Made by a program: the position numbers and the translations under genes. A stretch of 34,574 bases of DNA from Planctomycetota bacterium (GTDB taxonomy: Bacteria > Planctomycetota > Phycisphaerae > UBA1845), in contig JAJRPG010000007.1 of NCBI GenBank assembly GCA_024280855.1, positions 1 to 34,574 of the forward strand, written 5' to 3'. Below the pieces are notes generated by a model that ran no database searches, was not told the DNA's origin, and saw nothing but the letters and a program-made list of their open reading frames with translations. Below are positions 7,696 through 15,889 of this stretch, piece after piece. The stretch's first letter is position 1; the number at the start of each line of letters is the position of its first letter.

Positions 7696-8457
7696 ATGAG
7701 TACGACAACGACCCAACCTGTAACCCCGTCCACATTGACGCCTATTAACCTGGACCATTTGTATCGCGCTCAATTTGGTGAAGACCGCATACTTTGGCAG
7801 ATTTTCAAACGGCGCCATCATGGCTTTTTCATCGAAGTCGGCGCTTTCGACGGCATCACGCTTAGCAACACATACTTCTTAGAGCAGATGGGCTGGGCTG
7901 GGCTACTCGTTGAACCCATTCCCGAACTATGCAACCGCGCAGCTATGGTTCGTCCGCGCAGCATGATAATCAATGCGGCGTGCAGCAAGCCCGGTTCACC
8001 TCCCAAAGCTAACTTTACGGTGACAAAAAATGTGCCCGTCCTGTCGTTTCTCCAAGCGGACAAGGAGCATATCGAACGATGCGTGCGCGAAGGCGCGGAA
8101 TTGGTCGAGATAGAAGTACCCGTTGCAACGCTGGACGACATTCTGCTCGACACCAGACGCACACCGTTTCCGCACGGCAATGCCTGGGTAGATAATCATG
8201 GCTGGCAAATTGATCTGGTTTCTATAGACGTAGAAGGCGGCGAAATGGACGTCTTAGCTGGTTTTGATTTGAACCGATTCAAGCCCCGCATTCTAATCAT
8301 GGAAAACGACCGTTCAGCCGGAAGCGAAATTGAGCCTTATCTTTCCAAGCAAGGCTATCGCAAGTTCCACCGTCAGAAAATCAACGATTTCTATGCGCGA
8401 GACGAGGATAATCATAACGACTTGCAACTATCGGGGCTTATCTCTGACGCGGACTAG
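7696..8457 (+). CDS. FkbM-family SAM-dependent methyltransferase
   Basis: A protein of 253 aa. Family motifs are FFIEVGAFDGITLSNTYFLE (SAM-binding motif I), LLVEPIPEL, VATLDDIL, and LVSIDVEGGEMDVLAGFDL, the acidic block conserved in FkbM methyltransferases. FkbM enzymes usually O-methylate sugars or polyketide hydroxyls; here the context of two CgeB-like glycosyltransferases points to glycan methylation. The sequence is clearly distinct from the methyltransferase domain fused at 4493-6352, being closer to the 'VGAFDG' subtype than the 'DIGANVG' subtype, so it is not a simple duplicate of it. It starts 6 nt after the previous stop with only a weak AGAAG upstream, suggesting translational coupling. 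A 39-bp repeat follows 9 bp after its stop. Confidence 0.9.
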   Translation: MSTTTTQPVTPSTLTPINLDHLYRAQFGEDRILWQIFKRRHHGFFIEVGAFDGITLSNTYFLEQMGWAGLLVEPIPELCNRAAMVRPRSMIINAACSKPGSPPKANFTVTKNVPVLSFLQADKEHIERCVREGAELVEIEVPVATLDDILLDTRRTPFPHGNAWVDNHGWQIDLVSIDVEGGEMDVLAGFDLNRFKPRILIMENDRSAGSEIEPYLSKQGYRKFHRQKINDFYARDEDNHNDLQLSGLISDAD

Positions 8458-8465
8458 CCGGTTCT

Positions 8466-8504
8466 CCTTCCCCCGCGCTTCGCGAGCACCCGAAGAATGG
8501 GGCA
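8466..8504 (+). repeat. 39-bp intergenic repeat, copy 2
   Basis: The second copy of the element at 2828-2866, same length, with five substitutions. The inner hairpin is preserved in a different form (CTTCG pairing with CGAAG) and the outer CCCC/GGGG arm is retained. It begins 9 bp after the FkbM stop and lies 33 bp before the nadA promoter, the same layout as copy 1. Confidence 0.75.
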
Positions 8505-8536
8505 TACGCACCCCACTCGGCGAAAGCATCCGCAGC

Positions 8537-8566
8537 TTGGCACAAGCATTGCAGGTGGACTATACT
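8537..8566 (+). promoter_or_regulatory. Promoter of nadA
   Basis: TTGGCA (8537-8542) and TATACT (8561-8566) are 18 nt apart. The expected start near 8573 leaves a leader of about 100 nt before the GTG start codon; no known riboswitch was recognised in it. Confidence 0.6.
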
Positions 8567-8673
8567 CAGATGGGTGTTATTGCCAAACGAATTGGGTGGC
8601 ATGGGTATGCGACAGCTTACCCGTGTCTTAAAAAGTTCAAGGGTTTATTCATTGTTACTGGAGTTCGCCGACC

Positions 8674-9780
8674 GTGCTTTTTCAGCCTCCTATTCCGCCG
8701 CATTACAACGACCTGACCCAGGCCCAACTAGCCAAACGCATCACGATGCGCAAAACGGAGCTTGGCTCTCGACTGGTCATCCTGGGACATCACTATCAAC
8801 AAGACGAGGTCATCCAGTTCGCGGATTACTTTGGTGACAGCTTAAAACTTTCTCAAATCGGCGCGGACCAAAAAGAGGCTGAGTTCATCGTTTTCTGCGG
8901 CGTGCATTTCATGGCTGAGTCTGCTGACATTCTTAGCGACGATCGCGTCAAGGTTATCCTGCCAGACCTCTCCGCAGGTTGCAGCATGGCAGACATGGCT
9001 AACCTTGAGCAATTAGAAGACGCATGGGATTTCTTAGAGAAAGATTGCCAAGCCTGTGTCATCCCCATTACTTATGTCAACTCCGCGGCATCCATCAAAT
9101 CCTTCTGCGGCGGTCATCAAGGCGCTTGTTGCACCAGTAGCAACGCTCGCGCCGTTTTAGAATGGGCATTTGCGCAGGGCGAAAAAGTATTGTTTCTGCC
9201 GGACCAGCATCTAGGCCGTAACACCGCATTTGATATGGGTATAAAGCTCGACGAAATGCTGGTCTACGACCCGAAACTCCCCGATGGCGGTTTAACCAAA
9301 TCTCAAGTTGAACATGCCAAGGTATTGCTTTGGAAAGGCCATTGCAGCGTCCACGCATTATTCACGACTGCTCAATGCGAGGAGGTTCGTCAACTTGACC
9401 CTGAATACAAAATCCTCGTGCACCCGGAATGCAGTTGGGAAGTCGTCCAACAAGCCGACCTCGCAGGCAGTACGGAGTTTATCATTAAAACCGTGCGCGA
9501 ATCACCCGCGGGTAGCAAATGGGCTATTGGCACTGAAATTCATCTGGTCGAACGCTTAATACAAGAGCATCCTGACAAAACCGTGCGCTCTGTCGCGAGC
9601 ATTCAATGCCTCTGCACCACCATGTACCGCATCGACCTCAAGCATCTCGCCTGGACGCTGGATAACCTAGCCGAGGGTCGCATCGTCAATCAAATTTCTG
9701 TTACGCCAGATACAAAACGGTTGGCGGTCATCGCGCTCGAACGCATGTTAGCCAATGTTTCCCCTGCCCCTGTTTTCTAG
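8674..9780 (+). CDS. nadA: Quinolinate synthase A
   Basis: A protein of 368 aa, the length of the Bacillus-type long NadA. It condenses iminoaspartate (from NadB or aspartate dehydrogenase) with dihydroxyacetone phosphate to quinolinate for NAD synthesis, using a [4Fe-4S] cluster. Motifs seen: LGHHYQQDEVIQFADYFGDS, FCGVHFMAE, PDLSAGCSMADM, YVNSAASIKSFCGGHQGACC, LFLPDQHLGRN, WKGHCSVH and HPECSW. Cluster ligands are expected at Cys103, Cys224 and Cys314 (Cys312 is the neighbour) by correspondence with the Bacillus enzyme. The start is GTG with GGAG 12 nt upstream. No nadB or nadC is present in the window, so the rest of the pathway is elsewhere. Confidence 0.96.
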   Translation: MLFQPPIPPHYNDLTQAQLAKRITMRKTELGSRLVILGHHYQQDEVIQFADYFGDSLKLSQIGADQKEAEFIVFCGVHFMAESADILSDDRVKVILPDLSAGCSMADMANLEQLEDAWDFLEKDCQACVIPITYVNSAASIKSFCGGHQGACCTSSNARAVLEWAFAQGEKVLFLPDQHLGRNTAFDMGIKLDEMLVYDPKLPDGGLTKSQVEHAKVLLWKGHCSVHALFTTAQCEEVRQLDPEYKILVHPECSWEVVQQADLAGSTEFIIKTVRESPAGSKWAIGTEIHLVERLIQEHPDKTVRSVASIQCLCTTMYRIDLKHLAWTLDNLAEGRIVNQISVTPDTKRLAVIALERMLANVSPAPVF

Positions 9781-9796
9781 TAAATAAACCAGCCGT

Positions 9797-9830
9797 TCCC
9801 GGTGACGTCTGTTTTCGGACGTTGCCGGGA
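9797..9830 (+). terminator. Hairpin downstream of nadA, probable terminator without T-run
   Basis: TCCCGGTGACGTC (9797-9809) pairs with GACGTTGCCGGGA (9818-9830) over 13 bp, with two G-U wobbles and an 8-nt loop. It begins 17 nt after the nadA stop. The stem is strong, but the following bases are TAATCAAAAC, so intrinsic termination would be inefficient; it could instead stabilise the 3' end. Confidence 0.5.
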
Positions 9831-9910
9831 TAATCAAAACCTTACCAGCATTGATACAGCATTTTTTATTGTCTACGCAACATACTTGTCTATTGAGCCG
9901 ATAACACGTA

Positions 9911-10071
9911 ATGACCGGTAATAAGGCTAGGGAGCGTAGCCAATGGTGTATCCGATGCCACGCAGCGCGGTCTTGACCTGTGGACAAAAGAATAGCCGCC
10001 ATCGGCGAACGGTAATTGGCGTGCAAGGTCATTGGCTATATTGTAATATATTAGCCAGCGGTAACCGTCAT
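9911..10071. repeat. Imperfect 160-bp inverted repeat / structured RNA candidate
   Basis: Nested inverted segments from outside in: ATGACCGGTAATAAGGCTA (from 9911) against the complement of TTAGCCAGCGGTAACCGTCAT (to 10071), imperfect; TAGCCAATG (9937-9945) with CATTGGCTA (10030-10038), perfect; CCGATG (9952-9957) with CATCGG (10000-10005), perfect. The centre has a possible CCAC/GTGG stem. It could be a MITE-like element or a transcribed long hairpin. No obvious target-site duplication was seen. Confidence 0.5.
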
Positions 10072-10103
10072 GCCGCCAAAGCGCATGAAAGTTTGATATT
10101 CAA

Positions 10104-10715
10104 ATGAATTCGACATTGGTAAAAACTCGACTCGGCGTCAGTCACAGTGCGGCGATGTCCGAAGCCCCATCACGGGCCAGCGAAGTTGCGGGAGAAGTCG
10201 CTGCAGCATGGCTACAATTACCGGGCGGCGTTGTCAACGATAGCGAAATTGTCATTCTAGCTATCAAGCCTGCGATGCTCCGGCCACTCATCGACTCGTT
10301 TCCTTGGATTGTTGTCACCACTGTGATTGCCAGTGCAATGGCTTGGACAGGTGCCACCTTCGGGACACTATCATCAGCCGTGAGCGTTCAACTTGTCCTA
10401 CTTATCGGCGTTGCGAGATTCATCCTAGCTGTCGTGCGCTGGGCGCCATCCTGGTATGTGCTAACTAACCGCCGCGTACTTACTATCGAGGGCGTTCGCA
10501 AACCGCGCATAACATCCTGTCCGTTACTGGATATTCGCAACACCTATTTAGAATCAGACCTTGTAGAGCGAATGACGCAATTAGGCAGCATCCGCTTCGT
10601 CTCTGATAAACCAGATCGCAAAACACGCAACTGGCGAACAATCGCTCAGCCCAACGAAGTCCATCGCCAGATACGCCGCGCGATCGAAAACGCTATCGAT
10701 CAACATTCCATGTAG
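10104..10715 (+). CDS. Membrane protein with bacterial PH-like (bPH2/DUF304) domain
   Basis: A protein of 203 aa. After about 60 hydrophilic residues there are two hydrophobic segments (about 69-88 and 92-112), then the DUF304/bPH2 block beginning WYVLTNRRVLTIEGV, with ITSCPLLDIRNTYLES and LGSIRFVSD, and a C-terminal IAQPNEVHRQIRRAIENA helix. This order, two membrane helices followed by a cytoplasmic PH-like beta domain, is that of the YdbS/YdbT-type family of unknown molecular role. The N-terminal extension (Ala/Ser-rich) is longer than I would expect for the family, and an internal start is possible. There is no strong Shine-Dalgarno site before the ATG. The gene is alone between nadA and the oppositely oriented thioredoxin gene. 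Confidence 0.82.
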   Translation: MNSTLVKTRLGVSHSAAMSEAPSRASEVAGEVAAAWLQLPGGVVNDSEIVILAIKPAMLRPLIDSFPWIVVTTVIASAMAWTGATFGTLSSAVSVQLVLLIGVARFILAVVRWAPSWYVLTNRRVLTIEGVRKPRITSCPLLDIRNTYLESDLVERMTQLGSIRFVSDKPDRKTRNWRTIAQPNEVHRQIRRAIENAIDQHSM

Positions 10716-10719
10716 ATCT

Positions 10720-10737
10720 ATTTCTGCTCACAGAAAT
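10720..10737. terminator. Short hairpin between convergent genes
   Basis: ATTTCTG-CTCA-CAGAAAT is a perfect 7-bp stem with a 4-nt loop, 4 nt after the bPH2 stop. No T-run follows on either strand, so termination is only inferred from its position between two convergent genes. Confidence 0.35.
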
Positions 10738-10876
10738 AAATTACTCTGCGATTTGCGAGTTCTACTATTTCACGAAGATGGCTCTCAACAATAGGAATAG
10801 GGGACAGTCGCCTGTTTACCCACATCGCAAGGTTCGTCGACATGGTTGTGTTCCAACGGCCAGAATCGCTCTTGTG

Positions 10877-11407
10877 TCACATATCGTTTGAGTCAGAGCG
10901 ATTCACAGGTTGAAGTAGCCCTAGGAATTCCGCTTTGCTCATGCCTCCCTCTTTCTGTCGTAGAACATTCCCATCTGGATCAGTAATTATCGTCTTTGGC
11001 GTACTGCCAACATTGTATCGTCTCAATGCGTCAGCCGCGTCGGGATCATCCACGTCTATCATCACGGGGACGAACTTGGCATGCACCGTAGCCGCGACCA
11101 GATCATCCGCCCAGACGTTACGTTTCATGATCCGGCAGGGAACGCACCATTCTCCAGTGAAGAAGAGGATGATCTGTTTGTCAGATTGGACAGCCTGTCG
11201 CTGCGCCGTGGCGTAGTCGTTGGCCCATGCGATGCTATTGGAAGGCACATAGAAACTGTACCAAGCATAAGGAAGAGACACCACAAGGGATGTCAACCAA
11301 AAGCATTGCCAAAACCGATGAAACTTGCCCCGTTTAGATCCCCGTGGGGACTCAGAAGGTGATTGGTTTTGAGAATGCGAGTCGCTTAACGCGTTGCTTG
11401 GAATCAT
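10877..11407 (-). CDS. Membrane-anchored thioredoxin-fold protein
   Basis: A protein of 176 aa. Residues about 32-53 are one membrane segment after a basic Ser-rich N-terminus; the rest is a thioredoxin domain facing the periplasm. The active site is WCVPC (Cys88 and Cys91) in FFTGEWCVPCRIMKRNVW, and GSTPKTII contains the expected cis-proline. This is closest to the DsbD C-terminal/thioredoxin_7 type. Probable role: thiol reduction or disulfide handling outside the cytoplasm, relevant in a genome that exports very Cys-rich proteins. The frame is open to a TTG at 11566, overlapping the upstream stop, but I prefer the ATG at 11407, which has an AAAGG site at the right distance and begins normal-looking sequence. 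It follows the 759-aa secreted protein gene on the same strand. Confidence 0.85.
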   Translation of the reverse strand: MIPSNALSDSHSQNQSPSESPRGSKRGKFHRFWQCFWLTSLVVSLPYAWYSFYVPSNSIAWANDYATAQRQAVQSDKQIILFFTGEWCVPCRIMKRNVWADDLVAATVHAKFVPVMIDVDDPDAADALRRYNVGSTPKTIITDPDGNVLRQKEGGMSKAEFLGLLQPVNRSDSNDM

Positions 11408-11562
11408 CTTGCGCCTTTCGTGAAATAACCACCTATGCCGAGACTTACCAACGAATGCAGGCTGTTGAGCCGACATTTCCAGGATGGCCCGTGACCGAAC
11501 GAACAACGGACCATGATACCGATCCAACTTCCTTGATTCAGTTACAAATTGAAGGTCGTATT

Positions 11563-13842
11563 TCAATCATTATTCGTCACTAACTTCGGTCGGTCAACCT
11601 GCTGGGCCTCAAATCGTGCGAGCGACTCTTGTAAATCTGGCGAACCTTTTCCATTAGCCAGTTCAATAGCCTTCTTTTCGAGTTGGACTGCCGCATCGGT
11701 GTCACCCGTTTCAAACATCGCTACAGCTAACGTGTCTACATACATCCAATTCTTTTCATGTGATAACTCATTTGAACGCTGCGACATTTTCAACGCCAGA
11801 TCATTATACTTCCCATCGTACCGGTCCTCCGTCAGCAAGCCCCAGGCAATCGTATTCAGCGTATTGGCATTATTTGAAACACAGGCATAAACTTCCAGCC
11901 CACACTGATTCGCGGCATCAGCATCTTTAGCCTTCACCGCTAGCACGTTAAACTTTCTTCTCAACAAGCGACAATCGTCGGGCTTTTTCTGGATCGCTTC
12001 ATCAATTTGCACTATCGCAGATTCATAATTCCCCTCGTTTATAGCACGCTTAATGCCAGCCAATTGCTGCTCTTGCTGCATTTCAGCTTCGATCAATTGC
12101 GTCAACATGCCGCTTACATTCGGAATTCCTGTCACATTGATAGAAAAGTGAAGCACCTCATTAGAATGCTCAATAGCTAACGAAGCTACGGTGTTTTCCA
12201 GCAGCGGCGCGACTTGTGCCATTTCCTTGGCCTCGTCTTCAGACATGAACGGCTTAGCCACTTTCATCATTCGACCCGGATGGGCAAACACACCAGCCGT
12301 CGTACCGTCACTTAGATTAGATAAAATGCTTGAAAACGCGGGGTCTTCTACAACCGAATCTCCTGATCGCCGCGTACCAACCGCACTAGCCATCGCAGTC
12401 TTGGAAGTGGCTAGCACCACGCGATTATCGAGAGTTGCGAAGTATAGCGACATGCCTTCTGGCAAGCTAAATCGTCGAGCCTTCACGCCTGACACTGTGA
12501 TGGCATTACCTTGCATTGTACCAGAACCCGAAGCTAAGCTCGCAATCCCTAGAAACTGCGACCACAACGCATCCGACTTGCCAGAATCATTTACAGCAAT
12601 AGAAGCCACAACATTCGGCGTAGGGCCTGCGGATGCGCCCTCTTCAGGAGGCATGACATAGACTGAAAAGCTGGTGATGTTTGCGAATATTTCTCGACCG
12701 ACATCTAGCACCGACACATACTGGGTTGCTGGGTCTGATGCTGCCCCAGAATATCGTGAGGTCGATTCATTGAATGCGCCCACAAGAAACGCCGCAACCC
12801 CTTTAGGCACATGACGCAAAGTATCTTGGCTAACGGCTGGCGTTCGGAACAAATTGTAAGCCAGATTACGATGACCGTCCGCGAGTCTTAGCGATACATC
12901 AAGCGAAATGCCCTTGTCCGAAACACCTAATTGCCCTGAGATTGATTGTAAGCTATTTGGATCAAGCATCGCCTGAGCCATAGCCATCTCTGGATTACCC
13001 ATCGCGCCGGTCGCAAGCAGGCCGTTAATCATTGGCATCACTGGTCGAGCATTAATACAAAAATGAAGTAACGCATCTCCTCGGTCGCGCAGCACCTCAG
13101 CCATGTCAGGATTAGTCGCTAGCGAATCACGTTCCTTGCCACTGAGTCTTCGAATCACCGATTCAATTTGACCGCGTGAATTACTAGCCACGACCAAACG
13201 TGAAGTGAGTGTCACGAACGATTCGCCTTCAACTTCAAACGTAGGATAGCCACCGATGGGCTTAACTGTTTTTCCTGCAATAGGAAGCCCCGTCTCCAGC
13301 AGCCCGCGAATGACGTCTATATTGCCAGGGTGAAAAATTGCTACACCACTAGGCTCACCCTTAGCCATGTTGATGCCTGTTATCGCCACTGCCGCGCCAC
13401 GAAGCCCTAACAATTCATTCACCAACTTCGGACTAATGGAAACTTTTCGCCCGCCAGCTAAACCAGCTTCCAAACCGTCTTCATCACCCAACACGCCTAG
13501 CTGATTTAACAACTTCTTCACTTGTTCACCGGGCTGATGCAACTCGATGAATGCGATGGTGGTCTCCGGCACGAGCGACGCGAAGTCCGTACTCATCTGC
13601 TCTTCCTGGCAGGCCAAAAGCCTTGCCTTCGCCTTGGCTCTCGTTGCTGAATCCACGCGCTTATCAGCTACGACAACTTCATACAGTTTCGCTGCCCCCG
13701 CGAAATCGTTATCCACTTGCTCCATATAATACGCACGATAAAACGCATTTTTCTTCTGCCCCGCATGCACCGTTGGCACGAAGGAAACCGCCCCGACGAG
13801 TAACAAGACTAAAATCTTGACTTTGATAACCTGCATCCACAT
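11563..13842 (-). CDS. Large secreted protein with C-terminal TPR region
   Basis: A protein of 759 aa. The first 27 residues are a signal peptide ending VPTVHA. The next 50 or so residues are helical and TPR-like. A long central region (about 80-580) has repeating beta/alpha segments rich in Gly and Ala, with phrases such as AFIELHQPGEQVKKLL and RLVVASNSRGQIESVIRRL reminiscent of DUF3352-type exported proteins, though I am not sure of that assignment. Residues about 590-740 are TPR-like (INEGNYESAIVQIDEAIQKK, TIAWGLLTED, DTLAVAMFETGDTDAAVQLE). Function unknown; it may be a periplasmic assembly platform. I chose the ATG at 13842 because GGAG lies 8 nt upstream, rather than the more distal start at 13857. 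A 155-nt gap separates it from the thioredoxin gene downstream. Confidence 0.8.
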   Translation of the reverse strand: MWMQVIKVKILVLLLVGAVSFVPTVHAGQKKNAFYRAYYMEQVDNDFAGAAKLYEVVVADKRVDSATRAKAKARLLACQEEQMSTDFASLVPETTIAFIELHQPGEQVKKLLNQLGVLGDEDGLEAGLAGGRKVSISPKLVNELLGLRGAAVAITGINMAKGEPSGVAIFHPGNIDVIRGLLETGLPIAGKTVKPIGGYPTFEVEGESFVTLTSRLVVASNSRGQIESVIRRLSGKERDSLATNPDMAEVLRDRGDALLHFCINARPVMPMINGLLATGAMGNPEMAMAQAMLDPNSLQSISGQLGVSDKGISLDVSLRLADGHRNLAYNLFRTPAVSQDTLRHVPKGVAAFLVGAFNESTSRYSGAASDPATQYVSVLDVGREIFANITSFSVYVMPPEEGASAGPTPNVVASIAVNDSGKSDALWSQFLGIASLASGSGTMQGNAITVSGVKARRFSLPEGMSLYFATLDNRVVLATSKTAMASAVGTRRSGDSVVEDPAFSSILSNLSDGTTAGVFAHPGRMMKVAKPFMSEDEAKEMAQVAPLLENTVASLAIEHSNEVLHFSINVTGIPNVSGMLTQLIEAEMQQEQQLAGIKRAINEGNYESAIVQIDEAIQKKPDDCRLLRRKFNVLAVKAKDADAANQCGLEVYACVSNNANTLNTIAWGLLTEDRYDGKYNDLALKMSQRSNELSHEKNWMYVDTLAVAMFETGDTDAAVQLEKKAIELANGKGSPDLQESLARFEAQQVDRPKLVTNND

Positions 13843-14036
13843 AGCTGATTCTCCCATTTGGTAAGCCTATATATTGCGAAGTCGGCGCGACTCATTCGCG
13901 CACAACAATCACAGCGATCATGTGGGGATAGACACGGCTAACCGCGCGCCCGTTAGGGGATTCGTAATTGAAAATTGAATATTTTCCTTGAATCAGAATG
14001 ATTCTTAGATTCTGCGGTGCTGAATTCAGATAACGG

Positions 14037-15473
14037 CTACTGCAATAAAACCTGCTCACCAGCACCAATAGCCGGGACTTCCGACGTGCCGCGAGACACA
14101 TCGCTGGCATCAAGCGCGAAAGAGGGCATTATCACCACTTCGGCGCCTGGCTTCTTGTCGGCTGAGCGTGGCAATGACACCCCAGCCGCCGTCAACCAAC
14201 GATAGCTCCGAGCGATAAGGTCACGATGAGCCGTATCCAACGAATCACTTCCCGAAGCATTTTTGACCGGCGAAAATTCCTCGCCTCGGTCAATCTCCAG
14301 GACCAACGGATTATTCGCCAATGGTAAAACATCAAAAACAAACGTCTCAAGTTTAACCGCGTTCGGCTCGCTCGGCACGATAACTTCACCCGACTCATTG
14401 ACATAAGACACAGCTTTGACCGCTCGACGATAGGGCATCTGAAACGAACGCCCCGCTACACGCTCTACAAAATCTACATCGAAAAAATGGATAGCGGCGT
14501 TGCCAGAATCGAAGCGACGCTTCCCATTCGCATCGCGACTCTTAGCTAATGCCTCTGGGAAATCGGAATATTCCACCACTCGCACACGCCCTTGCTCGCT
14601 GCAAACATTACCCACCCGCTCAAGGTCATCAGCCTTGGGAATCACTTTGATAGCCATTTCTGAGCCGGTTGATACATGCAAACCAATGCCCAGAGGCTCG
14701 AACGGTTTCACCAGAGGATTATCAACCTGGAAATAACTAATGACAGTCACACTGCGCGCTTTAAGCTTAGCTAACGTTCCACTATCGACCAAGGCTTTGA
14801 TTGACCCGCCATGCCCGTTAGGCGCGAGCGCAAGCCCTGACCGGCTGGACATAATAAGCTTGCCCGCTAAGTCAAACGCTGGCAGCATCTGCTGACTAAA
14901 CATGTACACATCGTCGGGCGACAAACCGAACCAATTTTTGGATTCAAAATAAGCCAGCGTCTGCGCGTGATTCGCCTCGCTGGTCATCACGCACCAGGGA
15001 ATGCTCGTTTCATATTTTTGTTGCGCCGCTGCGACCATCTGTGCGAATAGCTCGAATAAGGTGTACGAACCCACAGGCGTCACAGGCAACATCCCCTTAG
15101 GTCCATCAAAGCCCAGGCGAGAACCTTGCCCCCCCGCCACCGTCATCGCAGCCACCTGCCCCGCCCGAAGTTTTTGCTCCCCCACTTCGATCGCTCGTTC
15201 GTATTCCGCTTTTCGCTCCTCCGGCGGGTGACACGGAAAAACCTTCGCAGGTTCCAAATCACCCGGCGCAGCTACCACAGGCTGGTTCACGATATGCGTG
15301 AGAATCAGATCATCCAACACATCCCAAGGCACAGCTTCCAGTTCGCCCAGCAGACTAGCCTTCTCGTCAATTGTCAGACCATCCCAAAAGCGCAGCACAT
15401 GCGCCTGCCCACGCGAAGACAACTGCTCCTGGCACGATGAAAACCTGCTATCTATTGACTGTGTTGATTCCAA
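14037..15473 (-). CDS. UDP-sugar pyrophosphorylase, UAP/UGP type
   Basis: A protein of 478 aa of the eukaryote-type UDPGP family. It transfers UMP from UTP to a hexose-1-phosphate, most likely GlcNAc-1-P or Glc-1-P, in the cytoplasm. Seen: the nucleotide loop VAGGQGSRLGFDGPKGMLPV (about residues 111-130), the substrate-site stretch APNGHGGSIKAL (UAP1 proteins have PNGNGG here), YFQVDNPLVKP, and SGNAAIHFFDVDFVE. The UAP-like PNGHGG and QVDNPLV motifs make UDP-GlcNAc/GalNAc pyrophosphorylase the better guess. It could supply UDP-sugars for the glycosyltransferases at 4.5-7.7 kb, but it is not in their operon. The start is TTG at 15473 with GGAG 9 nt upstream. Confidence 0.88.
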   Translation of the reverse strand: MESTQSIDSRFSSCQEQLSSRGQAHVLRFWDGLTIDEKASLLGELEAVPWDVLDDLILTHIVNQPVVAAPGDLEPAKVFPCHPPEERKAEYERAIEVGEQKLRAGQVAAMTVAGGQGSRLGFDGPKGMLPVTPVGSYTLFELFAQMVAAAQQKYETSIPWCVMTSEANHAQTLAYFESKNWFGLSPDDVYMFSQQMLPAFDLAGKLIMSSRSGLALAPNGHGGSIKALVDSGTLAKLKARSVTVISYFQVDNPLVKPFEPLGIGLHVSTGSEMAIKVIPKADDLERVGNVCSEQGRVRVVEYSDFPEALAKSRDANGKRRFDSGNAAIHFFDVDFVERVAGRSFQMPYRRAVKAVSYVNESGEVIVPSEPNAVKLETFVFDVLPLANNPLVLEIDRGEEFSPVKNASGSDSLDTAHRDLIARSYRWLTAAGVSLPRSADKKPGAEVVIMPSFALDASDVSRGTSEVPAIGAGEQVLLQ

Positions 15474-15889
15474 TTCGCCACTCTCCTACGCCGGTCTGTT
15501 ATTTCGGACTATCGTAATAACCGGCGGTCCTCAGCCAGAAATTTGTGTATCCACCTTCATTCAATCGTCTAGTCACGCAACGAGGTCAAATCCTAGCCCT
15601 GAGACTTCCACTAGCATAGTCCAGGAATTCACAGATTGACGGGATATTAGCTCCGTCTAAGCTTTAGGGAGAACATGCGAACGATATCGGACGTGGGGAG
15701 TTCACGCAAATCGTTGGCCTTAAAAAGGTTACGATTTTCAGCAGAAATCGAATCCCAGCGTTCGATGAACGGTATAAGAATGATGTGTACGCGGCGAAAT
15801 ACGCAGGAATCTCCCTACGATCGACCTTCGCCCAGACCTCGAAAAAATAAGCCACTGAAAGCAGGTGCTTTCGGTCGAGAAAATACTAT
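15474..15889. other. Intergenic region upstream of gspE with a start-less protein-like frame
   Basis: No gene is called with confidence. On the plus strand 15668-15850 is an open frame of 60 codons whose translation looks protein-like (contains GRGEFTQIVGLKKVTIFS and DVYAAKYAGISLRSTFAQ) but has no start codon after the in-frame stop at 15665-15667. It may be a gene remnant. A different plus frame, 15675-15893, has an AGGGAG site and an ATG, and its stop overlaps the gspE start, but its composition (Arg/Ser-rich) is unconvincing. A small GAAAGC/GCTTTC hairpin lies at 15857-15872. Confidence 0.3.

Larger units (their letters stand above)
9781..10103. other. Intergenic region with two secondary-structure elements
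   Basis: The region between nadA and the bPH2 gene holds no believable ORF. It contains a 13-bp hairpin (9797-9830) and a larger imperfect inverted repeat (9911-10071), listed separately. The rest shows nothing recognisable. Confidence 0.5.

Noticed and set aside
9748-10032. Minus-strand 94-codon ORF after nadA
   Set aside because: It crosses the nadA 3' end and two hairpin structures and has no ribosome-binding site or family resemblance.
11408-11566. N-terminal extension of the thioredoxin to a TTG overlapping the upstream stop
   Set aside because: The extra 53 residues look non-coding-like (basic, no family match), and a better ATG with a ribosome-binding site exists at 11407.
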